Part shown: positions 9,142-16,037 of the stretch, in pieces
How positions within the stretch are numbered: position 1 is the stretch's first letter
Layout: each line of letters opens with the position of its first letter
DNA from: Clostridiales bacterium
GTDB taxonomy: Bacteria; Bacillota; Clostridia; Tissierellales; GPF-1
Assembly: GCA_013619125.1 (NCBI GenBank)
Contig: JABXKS010000080.1
Location: 1-64,000 of the forward strand
Length of the DNA stretch: 64,000 bases
Direction: 5' to 3'
The notes under the pieces: generated by a model
The model's input: the letters and a program-made list of their open reading frames with translations, nothing else
Told to the model about the DNA's origin: nothing
Databases searched by the model: none
Program-made: the position numbers and the translations under genes

Positions 9142-9864
9142 TCACTCAAAAAATATTTTCCTCAAAAATTCTCGGTCCGGCACCTCACGTATCTCCATCT
9201 CTTGCAATACAAGAGCCAGGTCATACGATACAGATTCCCAGTGAACCGCATAGCCCGCCTTTGAAAATTGCAGAATCAAATAATGGGCAATTCCCTGTCC
9301 ACTGGTTCCGAGAGCGCCAGGATTTAAATAGCGTGTGTTGCTGCGCGTACTGTATACATCGCTTTTGCAATGGGAATGTCCATACAACACCAACTCTGCG
9401 TGCGAAACAGAAAACAAGCTATCTAGCGCTTCCGCAGTCGGATCCTTCAACGCCGAGTGAAATTTCCCCTGTGCCATATATGCGTAGTGCTGCATCCTCA
9501 CCGTTGTTTCTCCGAAACTCCGAGTTTCCTGCATATTAATATTTTTTAACTTTGCCAAATATTCCGGTTTGATCACCTGCTTCACCCAGCGATGATGATG
9601 CAATTCGCCACGAGACATGGTTCTAAGCTCCGACTGAATCCCATGAATCAATTGATGCTCGTGGTTTCCCAAGAGCAGAACAATATCCTTTCGGCTCAAA
9701 AGGCGATCCAATGTTTCATTGACATAGGGTCCGATTCCAATGCTGTCCCCTAAAACAAAAATTTCCTGGCATCGCTCCCGTTCAATCCGTTTCAAGCATG
9801 CCTCCAAGGCAGGGAAGTTTCCGTGAATATCACTGAGAATGGCTATTTTCTGTGTGGTTTCCAT
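9142..9864 (-). CDS. Metallophosphoesterase (calcineurin-like, YfcE/MJ0936 type)
   Basis: A 240-residue cytoplasmic phosphoesterase with the two-metal site spelled out: SDIHGN (~residues 13-18), GDSIGIGP (~46-53), GNHEHQ (~77-82), a late GHSH. This set is typical of small bacterial phosphodiesterases or phosphatases; the substrate cannot be told. The start at 9864 is six bases after AGGAGG, and the 16 upstream codons of the open frame contain that site. It overlaps the end of the upstream membrane-protein gene by 35 bp in another frame, suggesting one transcript. Confidence 0.85.
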   Translation of the reverse strand: METTQKIAILSDIHGNFPALEACLKRIERERCQEIFVLGDSIGIGPYVNETLDRLLSRKDIVLLLGNHEHQLIHGIQSELRTMSRGELHHHRWVKQVIKPEYLAKLKNINMQETRSFGETTVRMQHYAYMAQGKFHSALKDPTAEALDSLFSVSHAELVLYGHSHCKSDVYSTRSNTRYLNPGALGTSGQGIAHYLILQFSKAGYAVHWESVSYDLALVLQEMEIREVPDREFLRKIFFE

Positions 9865-10225
9865 TCGTACCCTCCTGGGATTTTTCCTGTTTCGATAGCC
9901 AGGAAAACCCAATCAAAGTAAGCCCCAAAACAAATTGGAGCAAAAAATCAAATTCAAATTGGGAAGATTCTTGAATCAGCGCAATTGCATTGATTCCAAA
10001 AATAGACGCAACCGCTAGAATACCTCCGATAATCGGTCGATACAGGGCAAAAAGAAACCCGATTGCCATTGTGACTCCAAGGAACAACAACAGTAATTCC
10101 ATTCCGCTGAGCGTAGAAAAAGAACCTGGGAACTCTCCCAAGATGAACGTCAACATAAGTGCGCCAAAAATAGCCCCCAATAGTTTGGAAGCAAATAAAC
10201 CGACATGACCAATGGACTGTACCAT
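9830..10225 (-). CDS. Small four-helix membrane protein of unknown function
   Basis: A 131-residue protein with four hydrophobic segments (roughly residues 10-30, 42-62, 64-84, 92-108) and a polar tail ending in ENSHSQ. No family recognised; it resembles short DUF7670-type integral membrane proteins, but this is a guess. ATG 10225 follows AAGGAGGGG; the track-extending TTG one codon earlier is unnecessary. The 3' end overlaps the start of the phosphoesterase gene by 35 bp, so the two are probably co-expressed. Confidence 0.75.
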   Translation of the reverse strand: MVQSIGHVGLFASKLLGAIFGALMLTFILGEFPGSFSTLSGMELLLLFLGVTMAIGFLFALYRPIIGGILAVASIFGINAIALIQESSQFEFDFLLQFVLGLTLIGFSWLSKQEKSQEGTNGNHTENSHSQ

Positions 10226-10361
10226 CAAACCCCTCCTTTTTTCTTATTATATCATAAGCAGTTCTTGGTTTTCCTTTCATTTTTTACAGTTATTCCCTCG
10301 ATTTTCCTCGTCTTTTGCGGGTAAAGTATGAATGACCGGAAGCTATGAAAGGAGAATAATT

Positions 10362-10766
10362 ATGCATCGCATTTCAACAATTGAAGGAATCGGCCCCACT
10401 TACCAAAGACGCTTAGACTCCGTTGGGATTCATACAACTGAAGAATTATTGACTATGTGCAAAAAACGAAGTTCACGTCACCATCTAGCAGAAGATACCG
10501 GAATTTCCGAGAAAATGATTCTCCGTTGGACCAACCATGCCGACTTGTTCCGAATCAATGGGATCGGTGAAGAATATGCTGATCTATTGGAGGCAGCAGG
10601 AGTTGATACTGTACCTGAATTGGGACGCCGCAATTCGGAACATCTTTACGAAGCCTTGCGAATCGTCAATGATGACAAGCGCTTGGTGAAAAAGATTCCA
10701 AGTGAAAATCAAATTCAGCATTGGATCCAAGAAGCGAAAACTATGCCAAGAATGATCACCTACTAA
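10362..10766 (+). CDS. Helix-hairpin-helix protein, DUF4332-like
   Basis: A 134-residue protein made of two tandem helix-hairpin-helix units: IEGIGPTYQRRLDSVGI at the start and INGIGEEYADLLEAAGV in the middle. GIG hairpins of this type bind the DNA backbone, or serve as protein modules, in DUF4332 proteins. The start at 10362 follows GAAAGGAG; ten upstream codons are excluded. It stands alone on the plus strand between two minus-strand genes and ends in a shared bidirectional terminator. Confidence 0.82.
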   Translation: MHRISTIEGIGPTYQRRLDSVGIHTTEELLTMCKKRSSRHHLAEDTGISEKMILRWTNHADLFRINGIGEEYADLLEAAGVDTVPELGRRNSEHLYEALRIVNDDKRLVKKIPSENQIQHWIQEAKTMPRMITY

Positions 10767-10770
10767 AAAG

Positions 10771-10794
10771 AAAACCTCCCAGTTGGGAGGTTTT
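10771..10794. terminator. Bidirectional terminator between the HhH gene and buk
   Basis: AAAACCTCCC-AGTT-GGGAGGTTTT, a perfect 10-bp stem with T-runs on both strands. It serves the plus-strand gene ending at 10766 and the minus-strand buk operon ending at 10797. Confidence 0.92.
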
Positions 10795-10796
10795 TC

Positions 10797-11864
10797 TTAG
10801 TTTTCCTTGTATTCTTTTGCCTCTTCACTGCCTTCCAATACCCGTAAAGCACCGAACGCCAAGCTTTCCAACTCATGCTCCCCAGGCTGCAAGTACACGG
10901 GAGCCAGAAAAGAAACCCGCTCTCGAATCCAATCTGTGATCATTTTCGAGTAGGCAATGCCTCCCGTAATGACAATTCCATCCAAATCACCTTTAAAAAC
11001 AATAGAAAGTTGCGCAATGGTTTTGGCGATTTGATACGCCATCGCTTCATAAATCAATTTTGCCTTTTCATCTCCACGCAAAATCATCTTTTCCACTTCC
11101 CGCGCGTCCAGAGTGCCTAGGTAGGCGCTGAAACCGCCTTTCCCCTGCAGTTTTTTCTTCATCGTTCGCTGATCGTATTTTCCCGAATAGCATAATTTCA
11201 TTAGGGATCGACTAGGCAAACACCCTACTCGCTCCGGTGAAAATGAGCCCTCGTCATCGGAAACCAAATCCACCATGCGACCATGCTGATGCGCGGTGAC
11301 CGAAATGCCACCACCCAAGTGCGCAACAATCAGATTTAATTCCTGATAAGGACGTCCAAGTTCTTTTGCCGTTTTCATCGCCATGGCACGTGCATTCAGC
11401 GCGTGCGCAAAGGACTGCCGCTTAATTTCCGGCATTCCAGAGATCTTGGCAATGTCTATCATCTCATCGACCGCCACAGAATCATAAATATATGCGGGAA
11501 TCTTCAAGTCAGTTGCAAAGGCAAATGCAATCAAAGCGCCTAAATTGGACGCATGCTCAACCAACGGATTGTTTTTCAAACGCTCCACCATCTGTTCGTT
11601 CACGCGATACGCGCCGGAAGAAACGGGCGGCAAGAGTCCTCCGCGCCCGACAATGGCATCCAATTCATGAAAATCCAATCCCTGCGCTTCCAAAAGAACT
11701 TCGATGGCGCTTTTGCGCATGGCAAACTGATCTTGTACATGAGAAAACTTTTCCAGTTCCTCAACGGGGTGATCAATCCCCCGAGAAAAAATCTGTTTTT
11801 GATTTTCATACCAGGCAATTTTGGTTGATGTAGAACCGGGGTTTATCGCTAATATTCGCTTCAT
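10797..11864 (-). CDS. buk: Butyrate kinase
   Basis: Acetokinase-family enzyme (355 residues, the usual length) that makes ATP from an acyl phosphate: butyryl-P + ADP to butyrate + ATP, and in related enzymes branched or aryl acyl phosphates. Motifs: INPGSTSTK near residue 7, VGRGGLLPPVSSGAY in the first third, NLIVAHLGGGISV and a late GGIAYS. The ATG follows GGGAGG. It is the last gene of the ptb-iorA-iorB-membrane protein-buk operon, nine bases after the preceding gene, so its likely job is to cash in acyl-CoA made by the Ior enzyme through Ptb. Confidence 0.95.
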   Translation of the reverse strand: MKRILAINPGSTSTKIAWYENQKQIFSRGIDHPVEELEKFSHVQDQFAMRKSAIEVLLEAQGLDFHELDAIVGRGGLLPPVSSGAYRVNEQMVERLKNNPLVEHASNLGALIAFAFATDLKIPAYIYDSVAVDEMIDIAKISGMPEIKRQSFAHALNARAMAMKTAKELGRPYQELNLIVAHLGGGISVTAHQHGRMVDLVSDDEGSFSPERVGCLPSRSLMKLCYSGKYDQRTMKKKLQGKGGFSAYLGTLDAREVEKMILRGDEKAKLIYEAMAYQIAKTIAQLSIVFKGDLDGIVITGGIAYSKMITDWIRERVSFLAPVYLQPGEHELESLAFGALRVLEGSEEAKEYKEN

Positions 11865-11873
11865 TTTTCCTCC

Positions 11874-12485
11874 CTATTTCCGTTTTGCAATCGCCAACAA
11901 TACGCCCAGTGCCATCGATAAACCTGCTGCCATGAGCAGCCGCCATACCGGGGGCAAAAGAAAAGTAATCGTATGCATGGGGATCCAAAAGAATAAATTG
12001 GTTTTTACGAGTACAAACCAGAAAAAAGCTACCCAATCATTTGCCGCAAAAATTTCTTGGCTCGTTGCTTTCTTTCCCTTCGCTCTCAACTCAATCCAGG
12101 TATCTGTGATGCGATGGGTCGTCATCAGCACCGGGCCGAAGCTCAGATTCATGGTCACTGAGGTTAGAAACGCCGTTACGAGCCGTGAGGAAATGCCGAC
12201 ACTTGCAACACCAATCGCGTAGATTGGAAACACCCACGCAATCCCCATGCCCAAAACGCCCCAAACAACCGCTTTTTTAGGCCATCCGACGACTCGTTGC
12301 CAACTCCCAGTCTTCATTCGCAGCGCCCACGCTTCTCCTAGACTGGCGAGAACACCAAACTTAATAAATGCCATACCGAAATGACTCACTTCATTCCACT
12401 TTAAATATATTTCCTGGGTTGTCGGATGCAGAAAAAAAACGACGATTCCTGCCAAAATCAGGAGAAACGATCCATCTTTTTTCAT
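11874..12485 (-). CDS. Integral membrane protein, possibly Mpv17/PMP22-like
   Basis: A 203-residue protein with about five hydrophobic segments. Its C-terminal part (NLFFWIPMHTITFLLPP then W-R-L) resembles the F(W)xP...TF..P..(Y)R signature of the Mpv17/PMP22 family, which has bacterial members of unknown function. Its ATG overlaps the iorB stop by 4 bp (ATGA) and buk follows within nine bases, so it belongs to the acyl-CoA operon. A role in moving organic acids or oxo acids across the membrane is an inference from position only. Confidence 0.72.
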   Translation of the reverse strand: MKKDGSFLLILAGIVVFFLHPTTQEIYLKWNEVSHFGMAFIKFGVLASLGEAWALRMKTGSWQRVVGWPKKAVVWGVLGMGIAWVFPIYAIGVASVGISSRLVTAFLTSVTMNLSFGPVLMTTHRITDTWIELRAKGKKATSQEIFAANDWVAFFWFVLVKTNLFFWIPMHTITFLLPPVWRLLMAAGLSMALGVLLAIAKRK

Positions 12486-13090
12486 GCAGATTCCATGTGT
12501 CCCGTTCCAGAAGTTGCGACTTGCTCCATCCCAATACGAATTGCCTGTAGATTCAATTCAACAAATTTAGGTTTGACCTGATCTTTAATCAGCTGATCCC
12601 AATCAATAGACTCAAGCCCCATAGAACGAACCAATGCGCCCAACAAAATCACATTCATGACTCGCTCATTGCCCAATTCCTTGGCCAACTCTACGGCTGG
12701 AACCACCTTTGTTTCAATTCGAGATTCCAATTCCTGAATAATTTCTTTGGAATAGATGGCTTTTCCCACCTTCATTGGCATGGATTCAATGGCTGTATCG
12801 CAAACCACAACCTTCCCTTCCGGTTTCACATGATCCAACCAACGCAAGGCTTCCATTCTTTCAAAGGCAACTAGTATATCCGCGCCGCCTTTTTCGATCA
12901 CAGGGGATTGCACATCCGTGCCATAACGCACTTGCGAAGAAACTGAACCGCCGCGTTGACTCATTCCGTGAATCTCACTCATCTTCACATCATATCCCGC
13001 TTCCAATAAGCCCAATGTCAACAACTTGCTTGCCAAAATCGTTCCCTGGCCACCAACGCCCACTAGCAAAATACTCTTCGTTTCATTCAT
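12482..13090 (-). CDS. iorB: Indolepyruvate ferredoxin oxidoreductase, beta subunit
   Basis: The 202-residue small subunit of indolepyruvate:ferredoxin oxidoreductase, which oxidises aryl 2-oxo acids (indolepyruvate, phenylpyruvate) to aryl-acetyl-CoA while reducing ferredoxin. Recognised by the N-terminal ILLVGVGGQGTILASKLL and the EIHGMSQRGGSV segment of the pyruvate:ferredoxin oxidoreductase gamma-type domain. ATG overlaps the iorA stop by 4 bp and the stop overlaps the next start by 4 bp, a tightly coupled array that would keep subunits stoichiometric. Confidence 0.95.
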   Translation of the reverse strand: MNETKSILLVGVGGQGTILASKLLTLGLLEAGYDVKMSEIHGMSQRGGSVSSQVRYGTDVQSPVIEKGGADILVAFERMEALRWLDHVKPEGKVVVCDTAIESMPMKVGKAIYSKEIIQELESRIETKVVPAVELAKELGNERVMNVILLGALVRSMGLESIDWDQLIKDQVKPKFVELNLQAIRIGMEQVATSGTGHMESA

Positions 13091-14874
13091 GATTGTACCC
13101 CCTTAATCTTGATCGCTTGTACAGGACACACTTGCATGCAGACTTCACAACCTACACATTGCATCGGATCAATATTGGATTTCTTCAAATCGCGATCGAA
13201 AGAAATCGCCGGACAACCGGTCTTTGTACATTTTTTACAACCGATACAAGTTTCCGTATCTACCTCACACGTATGCTTATAGTCGCCAAATTCTTCCACA
13301 TCTTCTTCAGACAATTTCATCAATACACAAGGCCAACGGGTGATAATAACCGAAGGTTCATCCAATTCCAACGCCCAATCCAAAGCTTCTTTCACCTCGT
13401 CAAGACGATTCGGATCAATGGTGCGGACGTGGTCAATGCCGCAAGCACGCACCAACGGCTCGATTTCCACGATCTTTGTCGGCATGCCTTGAAGGGTATG
13501 ACCCGTGCCTGGATTTTGCTGATGTCCTGTCATTCCTGTAATACGATTATCTAGAATTATGGTCACGGTATTGCTGCGGTTATAAGATACAGTCAAGAGG
13601 GAGTTGATCCCGGTATGGAAGAAGGTTGAATCCCCCAGAACAGCAACCACTCGTTTTTCCGTATCGGTGTAGCGGTTGAATACCTGCTGCGCACCGTGGC
13701 CCATGGAGACGGAAGCGCCCATGCAAATGGTTGTGTCCATTGCATTGTACGGTTGGGCGAATCCCAAAGTATAACACCCGATATCTCCCGTAATCATCAC
13801 ATTCTTTTTCTTTCCCAATTCATAGAAGAGCCCACGATGCGGACAGCCCGCACATAGGGTTGGCGGTCGAGGGACCACCTTCTCCTGATCAAATTCAACA
13901 ACTGGATTTGTCTTTCCAAAAGCGGCTTCTCGCAATCGATCGGATGTCATTTCCCCATATACAGGGAACATGTCTTTTCCAATAATTGAAATTCCTTCCG
14001 CTTGGATTGCTCTTTCCATCAGCGGATCATTCTCTTCGATCACGTATAGTGTGTCAACTTCTTCTGCAAACGCCCGAATCTTACCCATTGGCATTGGATG
14101 GGTAAATCCAAGCTTTAAGTAAGATGCCGTATCGCCATAAACCTCTTTGGCGTAATGATAGCTCATCCCTGAAACGACAATGCCTATTTTTTTATCATGC
14201 CACTCCACCTGATTCAAAGGTGTCGTTTCCGCATACTTTGCCAATTCGCCAAGTCGCTCTTCTAGTTCTACCCGCAAGACCTTGCTATGAGCGGGGACCG
14301 TAATATATTTCTTGATATTTTTCTCATATGTTCGGACGCCAACTTCCTCTCGTTCAAGCAATTCCACAACGCTCTTAGAATGGCAAACCCGGGTGGTTAT
14401 CCGAAACAAAACTGGAGTGTTGAAGGTTTCACTAATCGTAAAGGCTTCCTTAAAGAAATCCTTTGATTCCTGGCTATTGGAAGGCTCCACCAAAGGGATC
14501 TTCGCAAACCACGCATAGTTCCGATTATCTTGCTCATTTTGAGAAGAATGTTGTCCCGGCTCGTCTGCCGTAATCAGCACCATACCCCCACCAATACCTG
14601 TATAGGCAAAGGAAAACAGAGGATCGGCCGCCACATTAACGCCGACATGTTTCATAGCGGCAAAGCTGCGTGCTCCTGCAATCGAAGCGCCAATTACCGA
14701 TTCTAGCGCTACCTTCTCGTTGGGCGCCCATTCAGCCAATAGATCTTCTTTGTACAACGCTGTATTCTCAAGAATTTCAGTACTTGGTGTTCCTGGATAC
14801 GCACAAGCATAGGTTACGCCTGCTTCATAGGCACCACGTGCAATCGCTTCATTTCCCGTTAAAAGTTTCTTCAT
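13087..14874 (-). CDS. iorA: Indolepyruvate ferredoxin oxidoreductase, alpha subunit
   Basis: A 595-residue catalytic subunit. Order: N-terminal pyrimidine-binding domain (LLTGNEAIARG, AYPGTPSTEI), a central CAGCPHRG motif, thiamine-diphosphate domain (GDIGCYTLG, then GDSTFFHTG...NSLL...DN), and two C-terminal [4Fe-4S] ferredoxin motifs, the first atypical (CIGCKKCTKTGCP), the second standard (CVGCEVCMQVCP). Start at 14874 is six bases after AAGGAGG; the longer frame to 14898 would include it. ATG overlaps the ptb stop by 4 bp. Needs coenzyme A, TPP and ferredoxin in the cytoplasm. Confidence 0.96.
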   Translation of the reverse strand: MKKLLTGNEAIARGAYEAGVTYACAYPGTPSTEILENTALYKEDLLAEWAPNEKVALESVIGASIAGARSFAAMKHVGVNVAADPLFSFAYTGIGGGMVLITADEPGQHSSQNEQDNRNYAWFAKIPLVEPSNSQESKDFFKEAFTISETFNTPVLFRITTRVCHSKSVVELLEREEVGVRTYEKNIKKYITVPAHSKVLRVELEERLGELAKYAETTPLNQVEWHDKKIGIVVSGMSYHYAKEVYGDTASYLKLGFTHPMPMGKIRAFAEEVDTLYVIEENDPLMERAIQAEGISIIGKDMFPVYGEMTSDRLREAAFGKTNPVVEFDQEKVVPRPPTLCAGCPHRGLFYELGKKKNVMITGDIGCYTLGFAQPYNAMDTTICMGASVSMGHGAQQVFNRYTDTEKRVVAVLGDSTFFHTGINSLLTVSYNRSNTVTIILDNRITGMTGHQQNPGTGHTLQGMPTKIVEIEPLVRACGIDHVRTIDPNRLDEVKEALDWALELDEPSVIITRWPCVLMKLSEEDVEEFGDYKHTCEVDTETCIGCKKCTKTGCPAISFDRDLKKSNIDPMQCVGCEVCMQVCPVQAIKIKGVQS

Positions 14875-15797
14875 TTCCTGCCTCCTTCTTTGATCCATCC
14901 GGCGATTACACTCCCCAGCGCAATCGAATGGAGTTTATCCTCATGAGAATCCGCGCGAGATGTCAATACAACCGGTACGGTCGCACCCATCACAATTCCC
15001 GCCGATTGGCTCTTTGCAAAATAGGTCATGGCTTTTCCAATTCCATTCCCCATCTCAATGTTCGGTACCAAAAGAATATCTGCTTCGCCAGCCACCGGGC
15101 TCTTATATCCTTTTATTTTGGCAGCCCGTGTTGAGATAGCCAGATCCAGGGCCATCGGCCCCTCAACGGTCACATCGTCACCAAACTTACCGGCTGCACC
15201 CATCTGCTTCAAACCATCCGCATCCACTGTTGCTGGCATCTTCGGGTTCACCTTCTCCTTCGCTGCCAGACATGCAACCTTGATTTCTTCATTTCCCAAG
15301 GCGCGAGATACATCCGCACTATTTCTTAAGATCTGCCCCTTTTTCTCAAGGTCAGGATAGAGATTCATGCCACCATCGGTCAAAAGCAGTAATTTATGGT
15401 AGGTCGGCACCTCGTACACCATCACATGGCTTAAGAGTTGACCTGTTCTGAGTCCATTTTCCTTATTTAAAACCGCCTTTAAGAAAATGGAGGTATCCAC
15501 CAATCCCTTCATAATAAAATCAGCTTTCCCCTCACGCACATACTGAACCGCAAGCCGGGCGGCCTCTTCCATGGTATCTGCCTTCACTAGCTTAAAAGAG
15601 GAAAGATTAATTCCCTGCGCTTCAGCGATTTGCTTCATCGCACCAATTTCACCAAAAAGAATGGCTTCAATCAAACCCTTTTCTACCGCTTCATTCACTG
15701 CTTTCAGCACTTCCGCTTCCTCCGCGGCAACCACTGCCAATCGCATGGAATTTTGCGTCTGTGCCTGTGTAATAAGTTCGTTTACATGTTGAATCAT
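14871..15797 (-). CDS. ptb: Phosphate butyryltransferase
   Basis: A 308-residue PTA/PTB-family transferase that converts acyl-CoA + phosphate to acyl phosphate + CoA. It has the family's FIMKGLVDTS segment, a central NPKMPATVDA region and a late PNIEMGNG motif. Length fits Ptb rather than the larger Pta. First gene of the operon, directly behind a -24/-12 promoter, with buk as last gene. Such an arrangement mirrors the sigma-54-driven ptb-bcd-buk-bkd branched-chain operon of Bacillus, except that the oxo-acid oxidising enzyme here is ferredoxin-linked. Confidence 0.93.
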   Translation of the reverse strand: MIQHVNELITQAQTQNSMRLAVVAAEEAEVLKAVNEAVEKGLIEAILFGEIGAMKQIAEAQGINLSSFKLVKADTMEEAARLAVQYVREGKADFIMKGLVDTSIFLKAVLNKENGLRTGQLLSHVMVYEVPTYHKLLLLTDGGMNLYPDLEKKGQILRNSADVSRALGNEEIKVACLAAKEKVNPKMPATVDADGLKQMGAAGKFGDDVTVEGPMALDLAISTRAAKIKGYKSPVAGEADILLVPNIEMGNGIGKAMTYFAKSQSAGIVMGATVPVVLTSRADSHEDKLHSIALGSVIAGWIKEGGRK

Positions 15798-15828
15798 TCC
15801 ATCACCTCGTCCTTCTACCCAACCTTAA

Positions 15829-15844
15829 TGCAACTTTCATGCCA
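15829..15844 (-). promoter_or_regulatory. Sigma-54 (-24/-12) promoter of the ptb-ior-buk operon
   Basis: On the minus strand TGGCATGAAAGTTGCA, against the consensus TGGCAC-N5-TTGC(A/T): the GG (15843-15842) and GC (15831-15830) are the required 10 bases apart. Transcription would start near 15818, about 20 bases before the ptb ATG. The upstream neighbour encodes an AAA+ activator with GAFTGA, as such promoters need. Confidence 0.9.
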
Positions 15845-15880
15845 AATGAATTCACTCACGAACTTTGTCCGTTCCTGACC

Positions 15881-15940
15881 ATCTTCGCCTTAACCGACTC
15901 TTAGCGAATTGGGCCATTTCGCAATTCTCTGGGCGAAGAT
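15881..15940. promoter_or_regulatory. Nested inverted repeats upstream of the sigma-54 promoter
   Basis: Outer arms ATCTTCGCC (15881-15889) and GGCGAAGAT (15932-15940) are perfectly complementary. Inside them GCGAATTGGGCCATTTCGC (15904-15922) is a near-perfect 19-bp palindrome. The centre lies ~95 bases upstream of the predicted ptb transcription start, a usual place for an activator or co-regulator site. Confidence 0.6.
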
Positions 15941-15956
15941 CTATTCATCCTTGCCA

Positions 15957-15983
15957 ACAAAAAAACGGGGATTTCTCCCCGTT
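15957..15983 (-). terminator. Terminator of the sigma-54 activator gene
   Basis: Minus strand: ACGGGGA-GAAA-TCCCCGT followed by seven or more T residues. It separates the regulator transcript from the ptb operon, so the latter depends on its own promoter. Confidence 0.88.
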
Positions 15984-16005
15984 TCATTCTTCCTCTATAC
16001 AAGTC

Positions 16006-16037
16006 GTGTTAACTTTTGTTAACACCAGTTAACACTT
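16006..16037. promoter_or_regulatory. GTGTTAAC palindrome plus half-site, candidate activator-binding site
   Basis: GTGTTAAC-TTTT-GTTAACAC (16006-16025) is a perfect 8-4-8 inverted repeat; a third copy, AGTTAACACTT, follows at 16027-16037 and touches the stop codon of the regulator gene. It is ~200 bases upstream of the ptb start site, within the usual reach of sigma-54 activators, and its two-fold symmetry suits a Fis-type helix-turn-helix. Confidence 0.6.
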
